The notes under the pieces are model-generated. The model was not told where the DNA came from. It was given only the letters and a program-made list of their open reading frames with translations, and did no database searches. The translations under genes were made by a program, and so were the position numbers. Positions 56,224 to 64,000 of a stretch of 64,000 nucleotides of DNA are shown here, one piece after another. Numbering within the stretch: position 1 is the first letter of the stretch; every line of letters starts with the position of its first letter. This stretch comes from Tenacibaculum soleae (GTDB lineage: Bacteria; Bacteroidota; Bacteroidia; Flavobacteriales; Flavobacteriaceae), in assembly GCF_001693415.1 (NCBI RefSeq), contig NZ_MAKX01000001.1, forward strand, positions 1,072,047 to 1,136,046, given 5' to 3'.

Positions 56224-56242
56224 AATCGAATATAAATTTATA

Positions 56243-56258
56243 TACTTTTGCAAAGGTA
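56243..56258. promoter_or_regulatory. Back-to-back -7 elements for DUF983 and ABC-F genes
   Basis: The 16-bp near-palindrome TACTTTTGCAAAGGTA contains a plus-strand -7 element (TACTTTTG, 56243-56250) directly abutting a minus-strand one (TACCTTTG, 56258-56251). The plus start would be near 56257, the minus start near 56244. RNA polymerase could occupy only one orientation at a time. Confidence 0.6.
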
Positions 56259-56298
56259 AATTTTTTATAACTTTTTATAAGTAACAATTATTACAATT

Positions 56299-58215
56299 AT
56301 GCTAAACGTACACAATTTATCGGTTTCTTTCATGGGGTCGGATTTGTTTTCAGGAATCACTTTTAAATTAAATAAAGGGGATAGAATCGGGTTGATAGGA
56401 AAAAATGGAGCAGGAAAATCGACACTTTTAAAAGTACTTTCTAAAGATATTGAAACTAGTGGCGGTACGATGGCTTTTGATAAAGATATTCGAATGGGAT
56501 TTTTACGACAAGATATCGATTTTGTTGAAGGAAGAACAATTTTAGAAGAAGCATATCAAGCATTTGAAGAAATAAAAGAAATCGAGTTAAAGTTAGATGA
56601 TATAAACAATCAACTAGCTACAAGAACCGATTATGAAAGTGAAGCATACGGACAATTAATTCACGATTTAACCGATTTAACTGAACGATACGAACTTTTA
56701 GGAGGATATAATTATCAAGGTGATACTGAGAAAATTTTACAAGGTTTAGGATTTCAACGAGAAGATTTTGATAAATTAACCAACACTTTTTCTGGTGGAT
56801 GGAGAATGCGTATCGAATTAGCAAAGTTGTTATTGCAAGACAATGATATTTTATTGTTAGATGAACCTACCAATCACTTAGATATAGAATCGATTATTTG
56901 GTTAGAAAGCTTTTTAAAAAATTATTCAGGCGCAATTGTACTTGTTTCGCATGATAAAATGTTTTTAGATAATGTTACCAATCGTACAATCGAAATTTCT
57001 TTAGGGCAAATTTACGACTATAAAAAACCGTATTCAGAGTTTTTAAAATTGCGAGGAGAAATTAAAGAAAAACAGTTACAAGCGCAAAAAAATCAAGAAA
57101 AAGAGATAAAACAAAAGCAACATTTAATCAATAAATTTAAAGCAAAAGCAAGTAAAGCTTCGATGGCACAATCGTTAATGAAGCAACTTGATAAAGTTGA
57201 ATTAATTGAGGTTGATCAAGATGATAATGCAGCAATGAATGTTCGTTTTGCAATATCAAAAGAACCGGGAAAAATTATTGTTGAAGCTGATGGTTTAAGT
57301 AAAAGTTATGGAGATAAACATGTTTTGGAAGATGTTGATTTATTAATTGAGCGCAATAGTAAAATAGCTTTTGTTGGTCAAAACGGACAAGGAAAATCTA
57401 CCTTAGCAAAGATGATGGTTGGTGAAATTCCGTTTACAGGAAACCTTAAATTAGGACATAATGTACAAATAGGGTATTTTGCTCAAAATCAATCAGAAGA
57501 GCTACCACCAGAGAAAACAGTGTTAGAAATTATGGAAGATGCTGCTTCAGACACCAACAGAATGCGTGTTAGAGATATGTTGGGGTCGTTTTTATTTGGA
57601 GGTGATGCAGTAGATAAAAAAGCAAAAGTATTATCAGGAGGAGAAAGAAATCGATTAGCTTTATGTAAATTATTATTATCACCATTTAACGTGTTAATAA
57701 TGGACGAGCCAACAAACCACTTAGATATTGCTTCTAAAAATGTATTAAAAACTGCATTACAAAATTTTGACGGAACTTTAATCGTAGTTTCTCACGATAG
57801 AGATTTTTTACAAGGATTAACATCAACCGTTTACGGATTTAAAGATAAGGTAATTAAAGAGTATTTAGGAGATATTGATTATTTCTTAGAGCAGCATAAG
57901 ATGGAAAATCTTAGGGAAGCTGAAAAGAGAACCGTTGTTAAAGAAGAAAAAGATACCACTAAAAAAGAAGCACATCAATTATCTAGAGAGCAAGAAAAAG
58001 AGTTGAAAAAACTTAAAAATAAACTGAATAAAATTGAAACTCAAATTGCTGATTTAGAAAAAGAAATTGAAAAGATAGATTTAGAATTAGCAAATAATTA
58101 TGACGAAGTTTCATCTCGTCCTAATTTCTTTGAAAAATATAAAGCTAAAAAGACAAGCTTAGAAAATTTAATGCACGATTGGGAAAATGTAGAAGAACAG
58201 GTTACTGGTTTTTAG
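56299..58215 (+). CDS. ABC-F family ATPase
   Basis: A 638-aa soluble protein with two ABC domains and no membrane part, of the ABC-F class that acts on ribosomes. The first domain has GLIGKNGAGKST and FSGGWRMR, the second FVGQNGQGKST and LSGGERNR, each followed by a DEPTNHLD Walker B. The linker (about 250-310) and a C-terminal coiled coil (about 545-638) resemble Uup/YdiF-type members. Translation-factor function is known for the class; which subtype this is remains uncertain. Confidence 0.94.
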   Translation: MLNVHNLSVSFMGSDLFSGITFKLNKGDRIGLIGKNGAGKSTLLKVLSKDIETSGGTMAFDKDIRMGFLRQDIDFVEGRTILEEAYQAFEEIKEIELKLDDINNQLATRTDYESEAYGQLIHDLTDLTERYELLGGYNYQGDTEKILQGLGFQREDFDKLTNTFSGGWRMRIELAKLLLQDNDILLLDEPTNHLDIESIIWLESFLKNYSGAIVLVSHDKMFLDNVTNRTIEISLGQIYDYKKPYSEFLKLRGEIKEKQLQAQKNQEKEIKQKQHLINKFKAKASKASMAQSLMKQLDKVELIEVDQDDNAAMNVRFAISKEPGKIIVEADGLSKSYGDKHVLEDVDLLIERNSKIAFVGQNGQGKSTLAKMMVGEIPFTGNLKLGHNVQIGYFAQNQSEELPPEKTVLEIMEDAASDTNRMRVRDMLGSFLFGGDAVDKKAKVLSGGERNRLALCKLLLSPFNVLIMDEPTNHLDIASKNVLKTALQNFDGTLIVVSHDRDFLQGLTSTVYGFKDKVIKEYLGDIDYFLEQHKMENLREAEKRTVVKEEKDTTKKEAHQLSREQEKELKKLKNKLNKIETQIADLEKEIEKIDLELANNYDEVSSRPNFFEKYKAKKTSLENLMHDWENVEEQVTGF

Positions 58216-58240
58216 AGTGTAATAGCGCATTAACTCATTT

Positions 58241-58278
58241 AAATCAGCAATCATAAATACGATGATTGCTGATTTTTT
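58241..58278. terminator. Bidirectional terminator, ABC-F/glutaminase
   Basis: AAATCAGCAATCAT pairs with ATGATTGCTGATTT around a 7-nt loop, followed by Ts. The glutaminase stop at 58277 touches the end of the hairpin. Confidence 0.88.
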
Positions 58279-59197
58279 AAAATATAGAAAGCTCAGTTTT
58301 TGAGGTAAACTCCTCTAAAAACTTCATTCCTTTATAAGAGTTTCCTTTTTTATTAAGTTTCGGACTCCAAACAGCAATTGCATATTGATCTGGATGTATT
58401 GCTATAATACCACCACCAACACCACTTTTTCCTGGAAGGCCTACTTTAAAAGCAAACTCACCAGATTCATCATAAAATCCACAAGTTTGCATCAAAGCAT
58501 TTATTCTTTTAGATTCACTTTCACTCAAAATATTTTGATTAGAAGGTGCTCCAATACCATTGTTAGCTAAAAATAAAAACATTTCAGATAATTCTTTGCA
58601 ACTCATTTCTAACGAACAAAGGTTAAAGTAAAAATCAAGAACATCTGATGGGTTATTATCAATACATCCGAAGGATTTAATAAAATTACATAAGGCAACA
58701 TTTCGATAGCCAACCGCTTTTTCTGACTCTGCAATTTTACTAGAATAATCAATTGTAGTATTGTTAGAAATTTGACGAACAAAATTTAAAAAATCTTCTT
58801 TAGGATTTTTTAAATGACTTAATAAAATATCAGAAATAACAAGCGCACCGCCGTTTAAAAAAGGATTTCTTGGTATACCATTATCAGCCTCAAGCTGCAC
58901 TAAAGAATTAAATGCGGTACCCGATGGTTCAACCCCAACCCGATTCCATATTTTATCCCCTAAAAGTTTATAGGCTAAACTAAGTGCTAACACTTTGGCT
59001 ATACTTTGTATTGAAAACTTTTTATAACAATCACCTATACCAAAGTTATCTTGATTGATGGTAGTTATATGAACCCCAAAATTTTCGGAATCTATAAGTG
59101 CTAATTCAGGAATATAAGAAGCAGTTTTTCCACTGTCATCCATATTTTTAACTTTAAAAAAAGTTTCTTTAATTATTTCCTCAAAATTTAAATCCAT
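58277..59197 (-). CDS. glsA: Glutaminase
   Basis: A 306-aa glutaminase that converts glutamine to glutamate and ammonia. It belongs to the beta-lactamase-like serine family: the catalytic S-x-x-K is in FSIQSIAKV (S65, K68). NPFLNGGALV is a variant of the usual NPMINAGA, and GKSGVGGGIIAIHP is near the C-terminus. Length is normal. Single gene. Confidence 0.93.
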   Translation of the reverse strand: MDLNFEEIIKETFFKVKNMDDSGKTASYIPELALIDSENFGVHITTINQDNFGIGDCYKKFSIQSIAKVLALSLAYKLLGDKIWNRVGVEPSGTAFNSLVQLEADNGIPRNPFLNGGALVISDILLSHLKNPKEDFLNFVRQISNNTTIDYSSKIAESEKAVGYRNVALCNFIKSFGCIDNNPSDVLDFYFNLCSLEMSCKELSEMFLFLANNGIGAPSNQNILSESESKRINALMQTCGFYDESGEFAFKVGLPGKSGVGGGIIAIHPDQYAIAVWSPKLNKKGNSYKGMKFLEEFTSKTELSIF

Positions 59198-59317
59198 TGT
59201 TTTTATATAATGACGTAAGTTTAATAAGCTAAAATCGTTTTTTTATTATAAAATCAAGTGAAAAATAGCTATAAATTAATTGAGATTTCTATTATTTTTA
59301 CATAAATATTTTTTGCA

Positions 59318-60274
59318 TTGAATAGTATACATAACTTTTTTTTTAATCAAGTTTTTAAAAGTGAAAATCAACAGGTATTTCTTCCGATATTAGAAGAAAA
59401 AAAAGTGGAGTTGTTTATAAAACGAGAGGATGAAATTCATCCATTTGTTTCAGGAAATAAGTTTAGAAAACTAAAATATAACATTGCAGAAGCTAAAAAT
59501 CAACAAAAAAAAATATTATTAACCTTTGGAGGCGCTTTTTCTAATCATATAGTAGCAACAGCAGTTGCGGGGAGTTTATCTGGTTTTAAAACCATCGGAG
59601 TAATTCGTGGTGATGAATTGGGAAATAATCTTGAAAAAACATTGGCAGGAAATTCAACTTTGCAAGAGGCACATAAAAACGGAATGGAATTTAAGTTTGT
59701 TTCAAGAAGTGTTTACAGAAATAAAACATCCGAAGAATTTATAAATGATTTAAAATATGAGTTTGGCGACTTTTATTTAATCCCCGAAGGAGGAACAAAC
59801 GAACAAGCAATTAAAGGTTGTAAAGAAATCTTAAACGAAGAAGACGAGAATTTCGATTATATTTGTTGCGCAATTGGTACTGGTGGAACTATTGCTGGAT
59901 TGATAAATGCAGCAAAAAAGCATCAAAAAGTAATAGGTTTTCCTGCATTAAAAGGTGATTTTTTTCAGCAAGAAGTTGAACGTTTTGCAAATAATAAAAG
60001 TAATTGGAGCTTGCAAACTGACTATCATTTTGGGGGTTACGGAAAATATGATGAAAATTTAATTCGTTTTATAAACGAATTTAAAGAGCAAGTAAAAATT
60101 CCATTAGATCCTATTTACACAGGTAAAATGTTATTCGGAATTATTGATATGGTTAAAGAAAACCTGTTTCCTGAAAACAGTAAAATCATAGCAATTCATA
60201 CAGGTGGATTACAAGGGATTGCTGGGGTTAATCAAAAGTTAAAAAAGAAAAATAAAGCGTTAATAAAAAATTAA
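59318..60274 (+). CDS. PLP enzyme of ACC deaminase/D-cysteine desulfhydrase family
   Basis: A 318-aa PLP-dependent enzyme. The PLP lysine is in SGNKFRKLKYN (45-55), and the phosphate-binding loop is AIGTGGTIAGL. Members include 1-aminocyclopropane-1-carboxylate deaminase and D-cysteine desulfhydrase; the sequence alone does not decide. Translation appears to begin at TTG 59318. Its TAA overlaps the next ATG by one base (TAATG). Confidence 0.88.
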   Translation: MNSIHNFFFNQVFKSENQQVFLPILEEKKVELFIKREDEIHPFVSGNKFRKLKYNIAEAKNQQKKILLTFGGAFSNHIVATAVAGSLSGFKTIGVIRGDELGNNLEKTLAGNSTLQEAHKNGMEFKFVSRSVYRNKTSEEFINDLKYEFGDFYLIPEGGTNEQAIKGCKEILNEEDENFDYICCAIGTGGTIAGLINAAKKHQKVIGFPALKGDFFQQEVERFANNKSNWSLQTDYHFGGYGKYDENLIRFINEFKEQVKIPLDPIYTGKMLFGIIDMVKENLFPENSKIIAIHTGGLQGIAGVNQKLKKKNKALIKN

Positions 60275-61068
60275 TGAATTTAAAATTAGTTACTTATATA
60301 GTTTTGAGTGCCACTTTTTTAGTGAGTTGTGGTTCTAATAAAAATGCGGTTACAAAAAACCGTAAAAAAGTTGTTGTTTTAGAGCAAGAAGAAGTGTATC
60401 CAGAGCTTCCACAATTAGAGCAAATACCAAAACCGATAAAAACAAACGGAAATCATACACTTACTTATATTCATAAATTTGCACCGATTGCCGTAAAAAA
60501 AATGCACGAGCATAAAATTCCTGCTAGTATAACTTTAGCACAAGGAGTGTTAGAGTCTGGTAGTGGAAGAAGCGCCTTGGCAGTTCGTTCGAACAATCAT
60601 TTCGGAATAAAATGTCATAAAGGATGGCAAGGAAAAAGTGTAACACATGATGATGATGAAAAAGGAGAGTGTTTTAGAAAGTATAAATACCCAGAAACTT
60701 CTTATGAAGATCATTCGCAGTTTTTACTTACAAGAAGTCGTTATGCTAGTTTGTTTAGGTTAGGGCATACCAACTATAAAGGCTGGGCGTATGGCTTAAG
60801 AAAAGCTGGTTATGCTACTGATAAACGCTATCCACAAAAGTTAATCTCAATTATTAATAAATATGGATTAGCAAAGTACGATAGAGTTAAATTTAAAAAT
60901 AAAGCAACCCAGAATATAGGCATAACTAATAATTATCATAAAGTAGAAAAAGGAGATACACTGTATTCTATCGCAAGAAAATATCAAATATCTGTTAGTA
61001 GACTAAAACAAGTAAACGGACTTACCGATAATACAATCAGTATTGGAGAAAAGTTGTTGTTAAATTAA
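60274..61068 (+). CDS. Lipoprotein glucosaminidase with LysM domain
   Basis: A 264-aa cell-wall hydrolase. The signal peptide ends FLVSC (C19). A FlgJ-like glucosaminidase domain (about 60-195) has the catalytic glutamate probably at E94 in LAQGVLESGSGRS and the block NHFGIKCH. A LysM peptidoglycan-binding domain (about 218-263) ends the protein, with VEKGDTLYSIARKYQIS. It should act on peptidoglycan in the periplasm. Coupled to the upstream PLP enzyme gene. Confidence 0.93.
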   Translation: MNLKLVTYIVLSATFLVSCGSNKNAVTKNRKKVVVLEQEEVYPELPQLEQIPKPIKTNGNHTLTYIHKFAPIAVKKMHEHKIPASITLAQGVLESGSGRSALAVRSNNHFGIKCHKGWQGKSVTHDDDEKGECFRKYKYPETSYEDHSQFLLTRSRYASLFRLGHTNYKGWAYGLRKAGYATDKRYPQKLISIINKYGLAKYDRVKFKNKATQNIGITNNYHKVEKGDTLYSIARKYQISVSRLKQVNGLTDNTISIGEKLLLN

Positions 61069-61085
61069 AACAACTTCTACGTAAT

Positions 61086-61120
61086 AAAAAACAGCCGTTA
61101 TTTTAATAACGACTGTTTTT
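61086..61120. terminator. Bidirectional terminator
   Basis: AAAAACAG-C-CGTTATT pairs with AATAACG-A-CTGTTTTT around TT, with one mismatch. It lies between the convergent glucosaminidase and vWA genes. Confidence 0.88.
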
Positions 61121-61124
61121 TATT

Positions 61125-62249
61125 TTACCAAGAATATTTTTTCTTTTTAGCTTGTTTTTTTATTGCTTTAATCATTACGTTTTCTAACTCATTTTTAGAG
61201 TTTTTTTCATGTTGTTTTTTAGCAACATATTGTTTTCTTTTTTTATTTAAATGTTGAATTTTTTCTTGAATTTTAGCTCTTTCTTTTCGTTTAGTAGCAA
61301 CATATTTTTTTATTTCTTCGGATGACTTTCCTTGTAGTTTTTTAGGAAGTTGAGATTTTTTTAGTTTTTTATAATCTATTTCTTTTTCTTTAGAAGCATC
61401 AACCAAATCCCATTCAGCATTGTTATATAATTTAGAACTTTTACTAATAGCACGTTTTACAACAACAACTTCATCTAAAACTTCAGCATTGGCATCTTGT
61501 TTTGCTTGATTAGTGTATTTTGAATGTCCAACACTTCCATAATGAATATAGGTTTTATTTAGTTGTTTATTTAAAATAATAATGTCATTATCATACGGTG
61601 TTACAATATGTACAATGTTTTTGTTGTGATTAATTGTCATATAATCTCCGCCACCATAAGCAGCTCCGTCTTGCCACATTCCAGAAACACCTTGGTCGTA
61701 ATTACCACAAAAAATAGTGTTAACTGTAATGTCATTTTCTTTAGCGTTGGTAATAGCATCTTTATAATTTAATTTTCCTTGTGTAAAAGGTTCGTTTCCT
61801 GCAATAAAAATCATTTTTAAATCACGTTTATTATCGCCCCATTCTAGCTCATTTAAAGAGGTTTGAATTACCTGTCCGCAAAACTCACTACCGCCGTTGG
61901 TAGTTAAAGAAAATAACTGTTCAGAAATAGCGTCTAAGTCACTTGTAAATTGTAAAACCTGACGGATGTAGCCTTCTTTAGAAGAAAGACGACTATTACC
62001 ATATTCGTATAAAGCAATTTCTAATTTTGGAGTTTTTCCTTCACATTTAGCATGTGATAATTCATTAATGATTTCCCATAATTGTGCTTTTGCCTGATTT
62101 ATAAGCCCGTCCATACTGCTACTAGTATCAAGTAATAATGCAACTTTAGTAGTTTGTTTTTTTGCTTTATTTATTGGATTTGTAGCATAACTAGTAATTG
62201 AAGTTAAGAAAGTAAAAATGAAGACTGTTTTTAAGATATAATTTTTCAT
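61125..62249 (-). CDS. Secreted von Willebrand factor A domain protein
   Basis: A 374-aa protein with a signal peptide (about 1-22) followed directly by a vWA domain; the metal-site motif DxSxS is in LLLDTSSSMDG (D41, S43, S45). The C-terminal 100 residues are lysine-rich and predicted helical/coiled-coil (KKSQLPKKLQGKSSEEIKKY). It probably binds partners outside the cytoplasm in a Mg-dependent way; partners unknown. Single gene. Confidence 0.88.
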   Translation of the reverse strand: MKNYILKTVFIFTFLTSITSYATNPINKAKKQTTKVALLLDTSSSMDGLINQAKAQLWEIINELSHAKCEGKTPKLEIALYEYGNSRLSSKEGYIRQVLQFTSDLDAISEQLFSLTTNGGSEFCGQVIQTSLNELEWGDNKRDLKMIFIAGNEPFTQGKLNYKDAITNAKENDITVNTIFCGNYDQGVSGMWQDGAAYGGGDYMTINHNKNIVHIVTPYDNDIIILNKQLNKTYIHYGSVGHSKYTNQAKQDANAEVLDEVVVVKRAISKSSKLYNNAEWDLVDASKEKEIDYKKLKKSQLPKKLQGKSSEEIKKYVATKRKERAKIQEKIQHLNKKRKQYVAKKQHEKNSKNELENVMIKAIKKQAKKKKYSW

Positions 62250-62483
62250 GTTTTTTTGTTTTAAATTATTATTGAATCAAATTTTGCCGACTTACAATAC
62301 TGTAAAACTACAAGCAACTTTCTTTTTAAAAAATTAAGAATGAGGTAACGAGTAATCTAAGTGAGTAAAGTGGTTAAAAAAATGAGTGAAAGTAATTTTT
62401 TAATGTTTCTTGGTACTGTTATTTAAGGAAGTTCATTTTTTGTACTCAACTTTTGTGTGTATGTTTACAGTAATAAATAAAAG

Positions 62484-64000
62484 ATGAAAAGATTTTTTAA
62501 AATAATATTTGCATTGTGTTTACTAAACTTTTTTTCAGGGTATGCTCAGGTTTTTGAAGAACAAAAAAAAGAGTTTACTGTAAAGGTTCAGGTAATTAAC
62601 GATAATACGCAACAACCAATAAAAGATGCAACGGTAACCGTTAATGGACGTATTTTTAATTTTTCAAACATAAAAGGGCGATATATTGTAACGGCTCAAA
62701 AGGGAAGTCAATTAGTAGTTTCTCATACAGGCTTTGAAACTATTTATTATACAATTAAAGATGACGAGGATATAAAAGTACTGGTTGAAGATTTTACACG
62801 AGAAAGAAAGTCGAAGTTAAAATATTCAAGTTATAAAAAGATAGATTTGTATACGAAGTATTTAGATTCAGTAAAATTTTATAAGAAAAAAAATATTGAT
62901 AAGAGCATCGCTGCTATCGAAAAAATGTTACTAAATTCTTCAACAAAAAAACAAAGAGCTATTGCTTACAAAGAGTTGGCTGATATTTATTTTTATTGGA
63001 AACAATATGATTTAGCTGAAGAAAACTATACTGTTTCTTTAAAGGAGCTAAATAATTCAAAAGTTCTTTTTTTATTAGCAAAAACACAATTTTTATTAAA
63101 AAAATATAAAGAAAGTGAAAGTAGTTACAAAGCAAGTTTACGTTTTAAAATAAGTGCTTATCAGCAACTAAAGATTTATGAAGGTTTAGGCGATGTTTTT
63201 AAGGAAACGAAACAATATAGTAAGGCATCTAGCAATTATAAAGAAGCTTTAAAGATTGCTAAAGATAATTACGTAACACCAAAAATAACGGATTTGAATT
63301 CGAAGTTAGCAGAAGTTTTTGCGGCACAAGGAAAAACACAAAAGGCTGATGGGTATTTTCAAAACTCGTTAAAATTAGCATCTAAAGAAAATCAAAAAAG
63401 AGCCTTAAAAGAGCAAGAAAAAGTAGCCGATTTTTACAATTCATCTCGCAGATATGATGATGAAATTCAATTGCGAAAGCAAAGTTTAGTAGAGGCTGAT
63501 GAAATTAATATTGAAGCAGTAGATAAAGAATCATTAGTCGATTCGATTACACCGCAAAAAATTAACTACAAAATAGGAAATGCTTACATTCAAAAAGAGT
63601 CTTATAACGAAGCAATTCCTTTCTTTAAAAAAAGTATAAAAGAAGCGGGCGAAAAAGAAGATTTAATCATACAGAAAGATGCAACACGTAGGCTTTCTGA
63701 AGTATATGCAACTGTTGGAGATTATACAAAAGCGTTAGAGAGTTATCAAGATTACGTAAAGTTGGTAGATACGTTGTATTCAAAAAAAGAACAAGAAATT
63801 CAACAAGTTAAAAGGTTTGGAAAAAAAATAGCAAACAACCAAAATCGAATCCGAAGTTTAGAAAAAGACAAGCAATTAAGCGATAGTAAAATAAGCTTGG
63901 CATATAAAGATCAACAATTAATACAGGAAAGTAATAAACAGCAAAAACTGATTATTTATTCATTAATCGGAGGTTTCTTTTTAATGAGTTTGTTGGCATA
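62484..64000 (+). CDS. TPR protein, probable sensor histidine kinase, C-terminus cut off
   Basis: An ATG-initiated frame stays open for 505 codons to the window end. It has a signal peptide ending GYAQ (about 1-22) and a carboxypeptidase-regulatory-like beta domain (about 33-95, VINDNTQQPIKDATVTVNG). TPR-like helical repeats follow (about 125-430, several YKEALKIA-type units), then a coiled coil and, at the very end, a membrane helix LIIYSLIGGFFLMSLL. Such layouts in Flavobacteria usually continue to a histidine kinase or LuxR-type output domain, which is outside the window. No good -7 match was found upstream. Confidence 0.85.
   Translation, partial: MKRFFKIIFALCLLNFFSGYAQVFEEQKKEFTVKVQVINDNTQQPIKDATVTVNGRIFNFSNIKGRYIVTAQKGSQLVVSHTGFETIYYTIKDDEDIKVLVEDFTRERKSKLKYSSYKKIDLYTKYLDSVKFYKKKNIDKSIAAIEKMLLNSSTKKQRAIAYKELADIYFYWKQYDLAEENYTVSLKELNNSKVLFLLAKTQFLLKKYKESESSYKASLRFKISAYQQLKIYEGLGDVFKETKQYSKASSNYKEALKIAKDNYVTPKITDLNSKLAEVFAAQGKTQKADGYFQNSLKLASKENQKRALKEQEKVADFYNSSRRYDDEIQLRKQSLVEADEINIEAVDKESLVDSITPQKINYKIGNAYIQKESYNEAIPFFKKSIKEAGEKEDLIIQKDATRRLSEVYATVGDYTKALESYQDYVKLVDTLYSKKEQEIQQVKRFGKKIANNQNRIRSLEKDKQLSDSKISLAYKDQQLIQESNKQQKLIIYSLIGGFFLMSLLA

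Overview
The window is AT-rich and comes from a member of the Bacteroidetes, almost certainly a marine-type Flavobacteriaceae (Tenacibaculum/Polaribacter-like). The evidence is a complete type IX secretion/gliding core (gldK-gldL-gldM-gldN), flavobacterial families such as DUF6146, DUF4920, DUF983 and DUF3871, and repeated Bacteroidetes-type promoters with the -7 element TAnnTTTG. The genus is a guess from gene content; no search was run.

Positions 1 to about 6,985 are one end of an integrated mobile element. It carries a tyrosine integrase (5572-6774, minus), an 856-aa helicase-like ATPase, a RecA-like AAA ATPase overlapping a DUF3871 gene, and a truncated unknown gene at the left edge. The integrase lies beside two tandem identical tRNA-Asp genes whose 3' ends face the element, so tRNA-Asp is the likely attachment site. 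Five helically phased GTACACC repeats precede the integrase. A promoter, several hairpins and a terminator between 2650 and 2870 suggest a small RNA in the element. The far end of the element is outside the window.

From about 7.0 to 41.2 kb the content is ordinary chromosome: a DUF58 protein, trxA, metK (its leader carries a candidate SAM-binding aptamer), sppA, tag, dipeptidyl peptidase III, a Kir-type channel, ilvE, the tRNA modification genes mnmD and trmN6, pckA, ade, ruvC, hemW, aroA, queA, rlmN, a polyprenyl synthase, groEL/groES and secG. Local oddities are an mnmD reading frame with no ATG/GTG/TTG start before its middle (ATT is the likely start), an unlisted 43-aa membrane protein between two tRNA methyltransferases, a VOC gene frameshifted at an A9 tract, and a dispersed repeat inserted in frame in hemW.

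Between lptE and the tpr-secG genes (41.26-42.10 kb) sits a two-gene module with its own promoter: a Panacea-domain (DUF4065/SocA-like) protein overlapping a two-helix membrane protein. It resembles the PanA-PanT toxin-antitoxin layout and appears to be inserted in a conserved chromosomal gene string. This is the best candidate for an undescribed system in the window.

From 42.3 to 64 kb the window holds lptE, a sigma-54 activator without a receiver domain, miaB, topA, an arginase-fold protein that has lost most metal ligands, gldKLMN, an unknown secreted protein, a FAD oxidoreductase, and DUF983 and ABC-F genes sharing a back-to-back promoter. It ends with glutaminase, a PLP deaminase-like enzyme, a LysM glucosaminidase, a vWA protein and the start of a TPR protein that is probably a sensor kinase. 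Strong intrinsic terminators, often bidirectional, separate most units.
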